Under the pieces are notes generated by a model. That model was given only the letters and a program-made list of their open reading frames with translations. It was not told the origin of the DNA and searched no databases. This document shows positions 56,474 through 64,000 of a DNA stretch of 64,000 nucleotides, one piece after another. Every line of letters begins with the position of its first letter. Position 1 is the first letter of the stretch. The position numbers and the translations under genes are program-made. The stretch is taken from the NCBI RefSeq assembly GCF_010731675.1, contig NZ_AP022584.1:2790001-2854000 (forward strand). Reading direction: 5' to 3'. This stretch comes from Mycobacterium marseillense (GTDB lineage: Bacteria; Actinomycetota; Actinomycetes; Mycobacteriales; Mycobacteriaceae).

Positions 56474-59250
56474 TGTTGATCGGGTCCTTGCTCCGTGTCA
56501 CGGGCGTGCGAGCGTCCGGTGCGCACGCCGCCGAAGTGGTTGCTGAACGAGGCGCGCACCGCCTCGGGGTCCCGGGTGACGGCCGCGTGCTGCGGCTCCC
56601 GGTGCGACGGCGATCTGCCGCCCCGGCCGTGGTCGGGCTCGTCCCGTTCGGCCAGACCGGTTCCGTTGGCGCCGCCGGGCACCAGCCGGGCGCCGGGCGT
56701 GCGGACCGGCAGGCCGTGGTCGGTGGTGTGCGATTCGACGGGCTTGTCCTCGGCGGCCGCGGCCAGCGTCCAGCCGCGGTCCCAGACCGTCTGCCAGTCC
56801 AGGTCGGGGCTGTTGACCAGGTCATGCGGGTCGCCGAGCATCTCCGAGAGCATCCGCCGGTAGATGACGTCATCGTCGGTCGGCGGGGCGACGGGCTTGT
56901 CTTCCCGGGGTTCGCGGGAGCGGGCGGCGAAGAAGGCCGAGGTGTCCGACGCCGCCCGCAGCGGGGTGGGTTCGGGCGTGGGCTCCGCCGGTGGGGGCTC
57001 GGCGGGCCTGGCGGCGGGCGCGGGCGGCGCGGCCTGGGGCGCGCTTTCCCACCAGGGGGTTGCGAGCTCGCGGCGCCGCCTCGGGGGCGGTTGTTCGGCG
57101 GGCGGGGCGGGGACGTCGGTGATGCCGCTGGAACCCGGGTTGCGCCGCGGCAACAGGGTGACCGACGGCCCGGGCGCGGGCGGGGCGGTGCGGGCCGCCG
57201 GTTCGTGCGTGCCGTCGCGCCGCCCGGTGTCGTCGGCGGGCGGGGGCGCGGCGATCGCACTGGCGAGTTTGGCGCTCGGCGACGACACCGCCCGAATGTG
57301 CCGGGGCGCAGCCGATTCCACGGCGGCCAGGCCGGTGAGCACCGTGGGCGGCAGGTAGATCTCGGCGGTGGTGCCCGAGCCGGCCTCGTTGGCGGCGGGG
57401 CCGCGCAGCCCCACCCGGATGCCGTGCCGGTCCGCGATCCGGCCCACCACGAACAGGCCCATGTGGCGCGCGTTGTCGGGGCTGACGTCGCCGCCGGCCT
57501 GCAGCCGCATGTTGGCGATGCGCCGGTCGGCGTCGTTCATCCCCAGGCCGGAGTCGGCGATGCGCACCACGACTCCCCCTTGAGGATCTGAGCCGCTTCG
57601 CGACGCCGAGATCCGCGCGGACGTCGTCGGCGGCGAGTAGCGCAGGGCGTTGTCGATCAGCTCCGCGAACAGGTGGATGGCGCCACCGGCGGCCGCGCCG
57701 ACCAGCGCGCACTCGGGCAGCCCGCCGATTTCGACGCGGCGATAGTCCTCGACCTCGGAGACCGCGGCGCTGATCACCGTCGCCAGCGGCACGGGGTCGC
57801 GCTGGTCGCGCGCGAGCTGGGCGCCGGCCAGCACCAACAGGTTGGCGCTGTTGCGGCGCAACCGCGCCGCCAGGTGGTCGAGCCGGAACAGACTGTCGAG
57901 GCGGTCGGGGTTCTCCTCGTTGCGCTCGAGCCGGTCGATGAGGGCCAGCTGCTGGTCGACCAGCGAGCGGCTGCGCCGCGACATGGTCTCGAACATGTCG
58001 TTGACCAGCAGCCGCAACCGCGCCTCGTCACCGGCCAGCAGCAGGGCCTGGGTGTGCAGTTCGTCGACGGCGTGGGCGACCTGGCCGATCTCCTCGGTGG
58101 TGTAGACCGGCAGTGGCGTCGGAATCGGTTCGGCCCCACCGGCTTTCACACGGGCGATCTCCTCCTCGAGATCGGTGTGGGCGACCTTGAGCGCGCCGTC
58201 GCGCAGGATGCGCAGCGGCCGCACCAGCGCGCGCGCCACCAGCAGCACCACGACCAGCGCGACGACGATCGCGGCCAGCACCACCACGGTGTCGACGATC
58301 GCGGAGTTGCGCCGGTCGTCGGCCTGGGCGTGCACCGCCTTGGTCACCGAGGCGGTGACGTCCTTGATGACCTGTCCGGCGATGTCGTCGGTGGCCTGGA
58401 TGGACCGCAGCAGATCCGCGTTGTCGACGAGCACGCTGGCCGGATCGGACATGATCGCCATCCGGGCCACCATCTGCTGTTGCAGCGTCTTGGCCTCGGG
58501 CGACCCGGCACCGAGCACTTCGCTCATGCCGAACAGCGTCGACGGCTCGGTGCCCGCCAGGGTGGCCATCGAGGTGCGCAGCTGCGGCTCGGGCAGCTCG
58601 GCCCCCCGAGTGATGAGGATCTTCTGCATCGTCATCTGCCCGCGCGCGCCGACCGCCCGGCTCAATCCCTGGGCCTGGGCGCGGATGTGCTCGTCGTCGA
58701 CACGCACCGAGGCATTGATGACGTCTTCGGCCGTCAACAGGATCGGCGCGTAGAGGGTCACCCGCTCCCGCAGGCCGAGGCCGGTGTCAGACGCCTTGCT
58801 CACCAGCATCTGGCCGCCGTCGAGCAGCGTGTTGACGCCCGATCGGACATCCTCGGTGACATCGGTGTCGGCCAGCCTGCCCTGCAGTTCGCCCTTGCGG
58901 GACTCGTAGTTCATTTTCGCGCCCGCGACGTCGCGCCCGCTGGAGCCGGCCTGCAACGCGACGTCCAGCGCCGACATGTATTTGGTAATCACCGGCACCA
59001 CGTCGGCGCGGGTGGCGGCCAGTTTCAGACGCGCCGCGCTGTCCATCGCGGTGTGGATGCGCAGCACCCCGAAAACGGTCACCAAGACCAGCGGCACCAG
59101 CACGATCGCCAGTACCTTCCAGCCGACCGGCCAGTTGCCCAGCGACCAGGCGGGCGGGCGTTTGGCCGCCGCCGCCTCGGCGCCGGGAACCGGTGCGGGC
59201 GGGGAGGCATCCGCCTCGGCCGCGACGGCCGGGCGGCTGAACATGGTCAC
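56470..59250 (-). CDS. Conservon sensor kinase-like protein CvnA (Rv3365c-like)
   Basis: 926-residue membrane protein heading the conservon operon. Domains: cytoplasmic N-terminus, first transmembrane helix about 43-62 ([18 protein letters not shown]), extracytoplasmic nitrate-sensing-type helical domain to about 315, second transmembrane helix ([21 protein letters not shown]) near 325-345, HAMP-like region, a coiled segment with [24 protein letters not shown], then an HATPase_c domain ([15 protein letters not shown]-box, DSGLGMND G1, GLFVVG). There is no obvious phospho-acceptor His box, as in other CvnA proteins. The 270-residue C-terminal tail is Pro/Ala-rich. GTG at 59250 begins VTMFSRP, like its M. 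tuberculosis homologue. Confidence 0.92.
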   Translation of the reverse strand: MTMFSRPAVAAEADASPPAPVPGAEAAAAKRPPAWSLGNWPVGWKVLAIVLVPLVLVTVFGVLRIHTAMDSAARLKLAATRADVVPVITKYMSALDVALQAGSSGRDVAGAKMNYESRKGELQGRLADTDVTEDVRSGVNTLLDGGQMLVSKASDTGLGLRERVTLYAPILLTAEDVINASVRVDDEHIRAQAQGLSRAVGARGQMTMQKILITRGAELPEPQLRTSMATLAGTEPSTLFGMSEVLGAGSPEAKTLQQQMVARMAIMSDPASVLVDNADLLRSIQATDDIAGQVIKDVTASVTKAVHAQADDRRNSAIVDTVVVLAAIVVALVVVLLVARALVRPLRILRDGALKVAHTDLEEEIARVKAGGAEPIPTPLPVYTTEEIGQVAHAVDELHTQALLLAGDEARLRLLVNDMFETMSRRSRSLVDQQLALIDRLERNEENPDRLDSLFRLDHLAARLRRNSANLLVLAGAQLARDQRDPVPLATVISAAVSEVEDYRRVEIGGLPECALVGAAAGGAIHLFAELIDNALRYSPPTTSARISASRSGSDPQGGVVVRIADSGLGMNDADRRIANMRLQAGGDVSPDNARHMGLFVVGRIADRHGIRVGLRGPAANEAGSGTTAEIYLPPTVLTGLAAVESAAPRHIRAVSSPSAKLASAIAAPPPADDTGRRDGTHEPAARTAPPAPGPSVTLLPRRNPGSSGITDVPAPPAEQPPPRRRRELATPWWESAPQAAPPAPAARPAEPPPAEPTPEPTPLRAASDTSAFFAARSREPREDKPVAPPTDDDVIYRRMLSEMLGDPHDLVNSPDLDWQTVWDRGWTLAAAAEDKPVESHTTDHGLPVRTPGARLVPGGANGTGLAERDEPDHGRGGRSPSHREPQHAAVTRDPEAVRASFSNHFGGVRTGRSHARDTEQGPDQQ

Positions 59251-59500
59251 GTCATCGCGGCCGCACGACCGGCCGCTGCGCTGACCCTGAGCGCTGAACA
59301 AAACGAGAGGCTCATGAAACTTCCTGCTTTATTTCCACCCGCCCCGCGCCAGATAGGCGCGCGCGTGTAAGTGTGGCAATCCGACGAGTATGACAGCCCG
59401 CGGCCCAGCCCACCAGAATCGTTACTGAGCAGACAGGTCCCTCCAAGGTGGCACCGCCCGCCCGCGGTCACCCCTGGCAAACACGAATCCCGCGAAACGT
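59251..59500. other. Gap between conservon operon and methyltransferase
   Basis: About 250 bp. No coding frame or strong motif is visible. It should contain the promoter of the conservon operon (minus strand), but I could not identify a convincing -10. Confidence 0.4.
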
Positions 59501-60106
59501 CTAAGCGGGCCGAAGGATTGCGACCAGGAAGTCGGACTGGTCGGTGAACGGCCGCAGATCCCAGGTGGACAGCAGCACATCGATGGCGAACCCCGCGTCG
59601 GCCGCGTCGTTCAGGAACACGTCGAAGTCATAGTCGCGGCCGGCGCCGAAGCCGATCGCCGCGCGACCGTCGTCGGCGACGTGGGCGCGCAGCCGGCCCA
59701 GGACCTGGACCCGGGTGCTGGGGGCCAGAAACGTCATGACGTTGCCGGCCGAGACGATCACGTCGAAGGGTTCGGCGATGCCGCGCGCGGGCAGGTCGAG
59801 CTCGGCGAGGTCGCCGACCAGCCAACGCGGGCCCGGATGGTCGTGTTCGGCCGCGGCGATGAGCGCGGGGTCGACGTCCACGCCGACCACCTGGTGACCG
59901 GCGTCGGCCAGGTAACCGCCCAACCGGCCGGGCCCGCAACCGGCATCGAGGATGCGGGCGCCGCGGGGCGCCATGGCGTCCACGAAGCGGGCCTCGCCGG
60001 CCAGGTCGTCACCCGCGCGGGCCATGGCACGGAACCGCTCGATGTACCACTGCGAATGCCCGGGATCGGCAGCGACCTTCTGCATCCAAATGCTCGGCTC
60101 GACCAT
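59501..60106 (-). CDS. Class I SAM-dependent methyltransferase
   Basis: 201-residue methyltransferase. Motif I is ILDAGCGPGRLGGYLAD (about 51-67), motif II VVGVDVDPALIAAAEHDHP, then WLVGDLAELDLP and VSAGNVMTFLAPSTRVQVLGRLRAHVADDGRAAIGF. N-terminal WMQKVAADPGHSQWYIERFRAMA is typical of a subset of small-molecule methyltransferases. The acceptor is unknown. It shares a 17-bp intergenic region with the divergent SpoU gene, with a GATAAT hexamer 6 nt before its ATG. Confidence 0.88.
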   Translation of the reverse strand: MVEPSIWMQKVAADPGHSQWYIERFRAMARAGDDLAGEARFVDAMAPRGARILDAGCGPGRLGGYLADAGHQVVGVDVDPALIAAAEHDHPGPRWLVGDLAELDLPARGIAEPFDVIVSAGNVMTFLAPSTRVQVLGRLRAHVADDGRAAIGFGAGRDYDFDVFLNDAADAGFAIDVLLSTWDLRPFTDQSDFLVAILRPA

Positions 60107-60123
60107 GCGACCATTATCGCGTT
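60107..60123. promoter_or_regulatory. Bidirectional leaderless promoter with shared -10
   Basis: The gap CGACCATTATCGCG... holds CATTAT on the plus strand (60112-60117) and GATAAT on the minus strand (60113-60118). Each hexamer ends exactly 6 nt before its own start codon (GTG at 60124, ATG at 60106). No ribosome-binding sites exist, so both mRNAs are probably leaderless and driven from one overlapping -10. Confidence 0.55.
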
Positions 60124-60588
60124 GTGTTCAAGCTGATGTTCCACTCCCCGCGCATCGCCCCCAACACGGGCAACGCCATCCGGACAGCGGCGGCGACGGG
60201 CTGCGAATTGCATCTGGTCGAGCCGATGGGATTCGACCTGTCCGAACCCAAGCTGCGGCGGGCGGGGCTGGACTACCACGACCTGGCCTCGGTGACCGTG
60301 CACGCCTCGCTGGCGGCGGCTTGGGACGCGCTGTCACCCGAGCGGGTGTTCGCGTTCACCTCGCACGCGCCCACCTCGTTCGCCGAGGTGCGCTACCGCG
60401 CCGGCGACGTGCTGATGTTCGGTCCCGAGCCCACCGGCCTGGACGCGGCGACGCTGGCCGATCCACACATCACCGCGCAGGTCCGCATCCCGATGCTGGC
60501 GGGCCGGCGCTCGCTGAACCTGTCCAACGCCGCGGCGATCGCCGTCTACGAGGCGTGGCGGCAGCACGAGTACGCCGGGGCGACCTAG
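60124..60588 (+). CDS. SpoU-type tRNA 2'-O-methyltransferase (TrmL-like)
   Basis: 154-residue SPOUT methyltransferase of the TrmL/CspR group, which 2'-O-methylates the wobble nucleotide 34 of certain tRNA-Leu. Family blocks: RIAPNTGNAIRTAAATGCELHLVEPMGF at the N-terminus, VLMFGPEPTGLD, and the knot motif IPMLAGRRSLNLSNAAAIAVYEAWRQ. Short size and lack of extra domains fit TrmL. GTG start supported by CATTAT 6 nt upstream. M. tuberculosis Rv3366 (annotated spoU). The specific target is inferred from family similarity. Confidence 0.93.
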   Translation: MFKLMFHSPRIAPNTGNAIRTAAATGCELHLVEPMGFDLSEPKLRRAGLDYHDLASVTVHASLAAAWDALSPERVFAFTSHAPTSFAEVRYRAGDVLMFGPEPTGLDAATLADPHITAQVRIPMLAGRRSLNLSNAAAIAVYEAWRQHEYAGAT

Positions 60589-60631
60589 GCCGTGACCGCC
60601 GCGGTGAATATCGGGCCCGCGGGGAGTCAGC

Positions 60632-60973
60632 ATGGGCATGGCTACCTTCATCACCATCGGTTACGGGGACGCGGCCGGGTACGACCGCCTGAGCGACGAC
60701 TGCAGGCGGGCCGCGCACGCGCGCGATGACGCACTGCGCGCGGCGGGTGCCCTGATCGGGACCGCCGGACGGCCCGTTCAGGTGCGCAATCCCGACGGCG
60801 CCGGCGTGCGGATCGAGCCAGGGCCCTATCTGGCCTCGGCGCTGCCGATCGCCGGATTCGCGGTCTTGGAGGCCGAAAACCTCGACGCGGCGATCGAGCG
60901 GGTGAGCCAGACCCCGTGCGCCGTCGGGCACGGAGTCGTCGAGGTGTGGCCGCTGATGTCCTGGCCGACCTAG
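60632..60973 (+). CDS. YCII-domain protein
   Basis: 113-residue single-domain protein with the YCII fold: TFITIGYGDAAGYDRLS at the start, SDDCRRAAHARDDALRAAGALIGTAGRPVQVRN with the helical segment, and the family-like SALPIAGFAVLEAENLDAAIERVSQTPC. YCII proteins bind small ligands or act as hydrolase-like enzymes and are often linked to ECF sigma factors. GGGGAG 7 nt upstream of the ATG. 43 bp after the SpoU gene, maybe co-transcribed. It ends just before a family A repeat that separates it from the convergent nitroreductase gene. No counterpart at this place in M. tuberculosis is known to me. Confidence 0.8.
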   Translation: MGMATFITIGYGDAAGYDRLSDDCRRAAHARDDALRAAGALIGTAGRPVQVRNPDGAGVRIEPGPYLASALPIAGFAVLEAENLDAAIERVSQTPCAVGHGVVEVWPLMSWPT

Positions 60974-60985
60974 CTCTCTCTGATG

Positions 60986-61030
60986 GTGGCGACCCGCTGC
61001 GCCCGGCTATGCCGCCCTTGCGATCGCGAC
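60986..61030 (+). repeat. Family A 45-bp repeat, single diverged copy
   Basis: GTGGCGACCCGCTGCGCCCG...TGCGATCGCGAC, 45 bp, with its last bases diverged (GCGAC instead of GCCAC). It fills the gap between two converging genes (stops at 60973 and 61033), as the copy at 29231 does, fitting a bidirectional terminator. Confidence 0.8.
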
Positions 61031-61032
61031 GG

Positions 61033-61680
61033 TCACCAGCTGTTCCAGTGCGTGACCTGCTCGGCGGGCAGCCGCTTGGCGGGGCGGAAGTCGGTGCCCT
61101 TGGTGTAGGCGATCGGGAACAGGCCGCCCTGGCTGTAGCGGTCGTGCGGGATGCCGAGCACCTCGGCGGCCTGCCGGTCGCCGTCGTTGATCAGGTGCAG
61201 CGTGGTCCAGCAGGTGCCAAGCCCGCGGGAGCGCAGCGCCAGGCAGAAGCTCCACGCGGCCGGGAACAGCGACGCCCAGAACGACGCGCTCAGTCCCAGC
61301 GGAGCCTTGTCCGGGCGGCCCTCGAGGCAGGGGATCATCAGCACCGGCGCCTCGTGCATGTGCTCGGCGAGGTAGAGCGCGGAGTCCTTGACCTTGGGCA
61401 TCCGCTCGCCGCGGGTGTCGCCCTCTGGATACTCGGCGGACGGCAGGCTCAGGTAGCCGCGGGCGTTGGCCAGATAGATGTCGGCGATGGCCTTCTTCTT
61501 CTCGGCGTCCTCGACGAAGATCCATTGCCAGCCTTGCGCGTTGGAGCCGGTGGGCGCCTGCAGCGCGAGTTCGAGGCATTCCATCAGCACGTCGCGGCCC
61601 ACCGGCTTGTCGAAGTCGAGGCGCTTACGGACCGAGCGGGTGGTGGTGAGGACTTCGTCGGCGGACAGGTTGAGGGTCAT
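61033..61680 (-). CDS. Nitroreductase-family oxidoreductase (Rv3368c-like)
   Basis: 215-residue FMN-dependent nitroreductase family protein. N-terminal TTRSVRKRLDFDKPVGRDVLMECLELALQAPTGSNAQGWQW matches the family FMN-binding start (RSVRKRL and APTGSN); further SRGLGTCWTT and the C-terminal LPAEQVTHWNSW. These enzymes reduce nitro compounds, quinones or flavins with NAD(P)H; the physiological substrate is unknown. Same gene as M. tuberculosis Rv3368c beside dnaE2. The ATG lies 6 nt after TAGGCT on the minus strand (61687-61692), suggesting a leaderless mRNA. Confidence 0.9.
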   Translation of the reverse strand: MTLNLSADEVLTTTRSVRKRLDFDKPVGRDVLMECLELALQAPTGSNAQGWQWIFVEDAEKKKAIADIYLANARGYLSLPSAEYPEGDTRGERMPKVKDSALYLAEHMHEAPVLMIPCLEGRPDKAPLGLSASFWASLFPAAWSFCLALRSRGLGTCWTTLHLINDGDRQAAEVLGIPHDRYSQGGLFPIAYTKGTDFRPAKRLPAEQVTHWNSW

Positions 61681-61686
61681 GGGTGG

Positions 61687-61692
61687 AGCCTA
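61687..61692 (-). promoter_or_regulatory. -10 hexamer of the nitroreductase gene
   Basis: On the minus strand TAGGCT is followed by CCACCC and the ATG at 61680. It overlaps the CTACCGAC segment (61690-61697) of the adjacent inverted-repeat region. Confidence 0.5.
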
Positions 61693-61700
61693 CCGACCGC

Positions 61701-61761
61701 CGCGAAAGTGCAACTAGCGACACGTTTCTCGAGTAACACCGTCGGTAGTTGCACTCTCGCG
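61701..61761 (-). terminator. 16-bp inverted repeat after dnaE2
   Basis: CGCGAAAGTGCAACTA (61701-61716) and TAGTTGCACTCTCGCG (61746-61761) are inverted copies with one difference. In RNA read in the dnaE2 direction the single difference becomes a G-U pair, giving a 16-bp stem with a 29-nt loop. It starts 9 nt past the dnaE2 stop and precedes the nitroreductase promoter, consistent with a terminator. Confidence 0.55.
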
Positions 61762-61769
61762 ACGCATCT

Positions 61770-64000
61770 TCACCGGAAGTCGCGCGATTTCGAGCCGACC
61801 GCCAGGGTGATGCGGCCCAGCCGCTCGGCGACGACGGTGATCGCTCCGGTGGCGTTTTGGACCTGCCCGCGCACCAGCAGCGCCGGCGCCGAGTTCGCCA
61901 GCTTGCGATGCCGCGCCCACACCCCGGGCGCGCACAGCACGTTGACCATCCCGGTCTCGTCCTCCAGGTTGAGGAACGTCACCCCCTGGGCCGTGCCGGG
62001 GCGCTGCCGGTGGGTCACCGCGCCGGCGATCAACACGCGGTCGCCGTCGGGCACCGATCCCAGCTTCTCGGCGGGCACCACCCCCATCGCGTCCAGGTCT
62101 TCCCGCAGGAACTGCGTCGGGTAGCTGTCCGGGGAGATGCCGGTGGCCCACACGTCGGCGGCGGCCAGTTCCAGCTCACTCATCCCGGGCAACGCCGGCA
62201 CGTGCGAGGACGAGCCCACCCCGGGCAAGCGGCCCGGCCGCTGGGTTGCCGCCGCCCCGGCCGCCCACAGCCCCTCGCGCCGGGACATGCCGAAGCAGGC
62301 GAAAGCCCCGGCGGTGGCCAACGCCTCGGTCTGCGGCACGCTCAATTGCAGCCGCGACGTCACATCCAGCAGGGAACCGAACGGGCCGTGGGCTTTTCGC
62401 TCCTCGACCAGTTGTTCGGCCAGGTCGTCGCCGATATGGCGGACCGCACCCAGACCGAGCCGGACCTCGGTTCCCGCGCGCTCCAAGGTGGCGTGCGCCA
62501 GGCTGGCGTTGACGTCCGGGCCGTGCACCGTCACGCCGTGCCGGCGCGCATCGGCCACCAGCGACTGGGGCGAGTAGAAACCCATCGGCTGCGCGCGCAG
62601 CAGCGCCGCGCAGAATGCCGCCGGGTGATGCAGCTTGAACCACGACGAGTAGAAGACCAGCGACGCGAAGCTCAGCGCGTGGCTTTCCGGAAAACCGAAA
62701 TTGGCGAACGCCTCCAGCTTTTCGTAGGTGCGGTCGATCACCTCGTCGGAGGCACCGTGCAGCGTGCGCATGCCCTCGTAGAACCGGCCGCGCAGCCGTT
62801 GCATCCGCTCGGTGGAACGCTTGGATCCCATGGCGCGGCGCAGTTGGTCGGCCTCGGCAGCGGAAAACCCGGCACAGTCGACCGCGAGCTGCATCAGCTG
62901 CTCCTGAAAGAGCGGCACCCCCAACGTCTTTCGCAGCGCCGACTCCATGGACGGGTGGTCGTAGACCACCGGGTCCAGGCCGTTGCGCCGCCGGATGTAG
63001 GGGTGCACCGACCCGCCCTGGATGGGGCCGGGGCGGATCAGCGCGACCTCCACCACCAGGTCGTAGAACACCCGCGGCTTCAGCCGCGGCAGGGTGGCCA
63101 TCTGCGCGCGCGACTCCACCTGGAACACGCCGACGGAATCGGCGCGGGCCAGCATCTCGTACACCGCCGGCTCGGAGAGGTCCAGGCGGGCGAGGTCCAC
63201 CTCGATCCCCTTGTGCTCGGCCACCAGGTCGATGGCGTAGTGCAGCGCCGAGAGCATGCCCAGCCCGAGCAGGTCGAACTTCACCAACCCGATTGCCGCG
63301 CAGTCGTCTTTGTCCCATTGCAGGACGCTGCGGTTCTCCATCCGTGCCCACTCCACCGGGCACACGTCGGCGATCGGGCGATCGCAGATCACCATGCCGC
63401 CGGAGTGGATTCCCATGTGCCGCGGCAGGTTCCGGATCTGGTTCGCCAGGTCGATCACCGGCTCGGGGATGCCCTCGACATCCGGGGAGTCCGCCAGCCC
63501 GCTCCAGTGATTGATCTGCTTGCTCCACGCGTCCTGCTGACCCTGCGAGAAGCCCAGGGCGCGGGCCATGTCGCGCACCGCGATCTTGCCCCGGTAGGTG
63601 ATGACGTTGGCGACCTGGGCTGCGTAGTCCCGGCCGTATTTGTCGTAGACGTACTGGATGACCTTTTCGCGCTGATCGGACTCGATGTCCATGTCGATGT
63701 CGGGCGGCCCGTCGCGGGCCGGCGACAGGAAGCGCTCGAACAGCAACTCGTTGGCCACCGGATCGACGGCGGTGACGCCGAGGGCGTAGCAGACCGCGGA
63801 GTTGGCCGCCGATCCCCTGCCCTGGCACAGGATGTTGTTGTCCCGGCAGAACCGGGCGATGTCGTGCACCACCAGGAAATAGCCCGGAAACTGGAGCTGG
63901 GCAATGACTTTCAGCTCGTGCTCGATCTGGGCGTACGCGCGCGGTGCGCTCGGCCCGTAGCGGTCGCGCGCCCCGGCCATGGCCAGCTGCCGCAGCCAGC
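61770..64000 (-). CDS. dnaE2: Error-prone DNA polymerase III alpha subunit DnaE2, 5' end outside window
   Basis: C-family DNA polymerase used for SOS translesion synthesis together with ImuA'/ImuB; main source of damage-induced mutation in mycobacteria. About 743 C-terminal residues are visible, the frame staying open to the window edge, so the N-terminal PHP domain is missing. The catalytic aspartates lie in PDIDMDIESDQREKV (DxD) and a further Asp in FDLLGLGML; the palm motif CQGRGSAANSAVCY is complete. After the fingers domain follows a helix-hairpin-helix region and a C-terminal OB-fold (DRVLIAGAVTHRQRPGTAQGVTFLNLEDETGMVNVL), ending SRDFR. A SOS box cannot be checked because the promoter lies outside. 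Confidence 0.94.
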   Translation of the reverse strand, partial: WLRQLAMAGARDRYGPSAPRAYAQIEHELKVIAQLQFPGYFLVVHDIARFCRDNNILCQGRGSAANSAVCYALGVTAVDPVANELLFERFLSPARDGPPDIDMDIESDQREKVIQYVYDKYGRDYAAQVANVITYRGKIAVRDMARALGFSQGQQDAWSKQINHWSGLADSPDVEGIPEPVIDLANQIRNLPRHMGIHSGGMVICDRPIADVCPVEWARMENRSVLQWDKDDCAAIGLVKFDLLGLGMLSALHYAIDLVAEHKGIEVDLARLDLSEPAVYEMLARADSVGVFQVESRAQMATLPRLKPRVFYDLVVEVALIRPGPIQGGSVHPYIRRRNGLDPVVYDHPSMESALRKTLGVPLFQEQLMQLAVDCAGFSAAEADQLRRAMGSKRSTERMQRLRGRFYEGMRTLHGASDEVIDRTYEKLEAFANFGFPESHALSFASLVFYSSWFKLHHPAAFCAALLRAQPMGFYSPQSLVADARRHGVTVHGPDVNASLAHATLERAGTEVRLGLGAVRHIGDDLAEQLVEERKAHGPFGSLLDVTSRLQLSVPQTEALATAGAFACFGMSRREGLWAAGAAATQRPGRLPGVGSSSHVPALPGMSELELAAADVWATGISPDSYPTQFLREDLDAMGVVPAEKLGSVPDGDRVLIAGAVTHRQRPGTAQGVTFLNLEDETGMVNVLCAPGVWARHRKLANSAPALLVRGQVQNATGAITVVAERLGRITLAVGSKSRDFR

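Noticed and set aside
59251..59301. Extension of the conservon sensor protein to an upstream ATG at 59301
   Set aside because: The added residues (MFSAQGQRSGRSC) lack similarity to the family; GTG at 59250 gives the expected N-terminus.

Overview
The window is a GC-rich stretch of a slow-growing Mycobacterium chromosome outside the M. tuberculosis complex, possibly of the M. avium complex or a relative. Gene order and protein sequences follow the M. tuberculosis block Rv3300c to Rv3370c (glpD2-lpdA, amiA1-amiB1, deoD-pmmB-upp-sapM, add-deoA-cdd, sdhCDAB, sigJ, dacB1-sugI-nagA, trpS, icd1, metC-metA, folD, the mfpA conservon operon, dnaE2). Genes I expect at this location in M. tuberculosis from memory are missing: phoY1, mtp, the Rv3320c-Rv3327 stretch, the PPE block, a toxin-antitoxin pair, PE_PGRS51 and Rv3369. 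Others stand in their place: a cutinase, a pair of von Willebrand (VWA) membrane proteins, a cupin enzyme with a GntR regulator, a CMD-family protein, DoxX, a guanidine exporter, icd2 next to icd1, a 13E12-type HNH protein and two tandem FHA-ABC transporters. No rRNA, tRNA, CRISPR array or complete insertion sequence was seen.

Layout. 1-9.3 kb: a secreted fragment, pseudouridine synthase, glpD2, the quinone reductase lpdA, a gamma-glutamylcyclotransferase-like protein, an esterase, two M20 amidohydrolases and a cutinase. 9.3-13.5 kb: purine/pyrimidine salvage (deoD, pmmB, upp) and the secreted phosphatase sapM. 13.5-19.6 kb: a 4-copy 45-bp repeat, an Rv3311-like protein, two convergent VWA proteins, cupin/GntR and a proline-rich secreted protein. 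19.6-26.1 kb: add-deoA-cdd diverging from sdhCDAB. 26.1-29.6 kb: CMD protein, sigJ and an aminotransferase. 29.7-37.4 kb: dacB1-sugI-nagA, doxX, a guanidine-III riboswitch with sugE, a YihY protein, trpS and a hydrolase. 37.4-44.6 kb: icd1, icd2, and a SAM-IV riboswitch with metC-metA-methyltransferase. 44.6-49.5 kb: HNH protein, DUF732 protein, DUF3017-folD and an Old Yellow Enzyme. 49.5-59.3 kb: two FHA-ABC exporters and the conservon operon ending in mfpA. 59.5-64 kb: methyltransferase, SpoU, a YCII-like protein, nitroreductase and dnaE2 (cut by the window edge).

Regulation is the most interesting layer. (i) The motif of ECF41 sigma factors, (T/C)GTCACA-N16-CGTC, occurs with exact spacing upstream of the CMD gene next to sigJ and, as a perfect match, upstream of doxX 6 kb away. 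This suggests a local SigJ regulon. (ii) The metC leader holds a SAM-IV aptamer, two mutually exclusive hairpins and a cysteine-rich 25-codon upstream ORF whose ribosome-binding site lies in one of the hairpins. (iii) A guanidine-III aptamer sits directly before the ribosome-binding site of a sugE/gdx exporter. (iv) Many genes have a TAnnnT hexamer 6-9 nt before the start codon, the pattern of leaderless mycobacterial mRNAs; one 17-bp gap carries a symmetric -10 that could serve two divergent leaderless genes. (v) Two intergenic repeat families recur: family A (exactly 45 bp, eight copies at four loci) and family B (five copies at two loci, always pointing at a leaderless gene).
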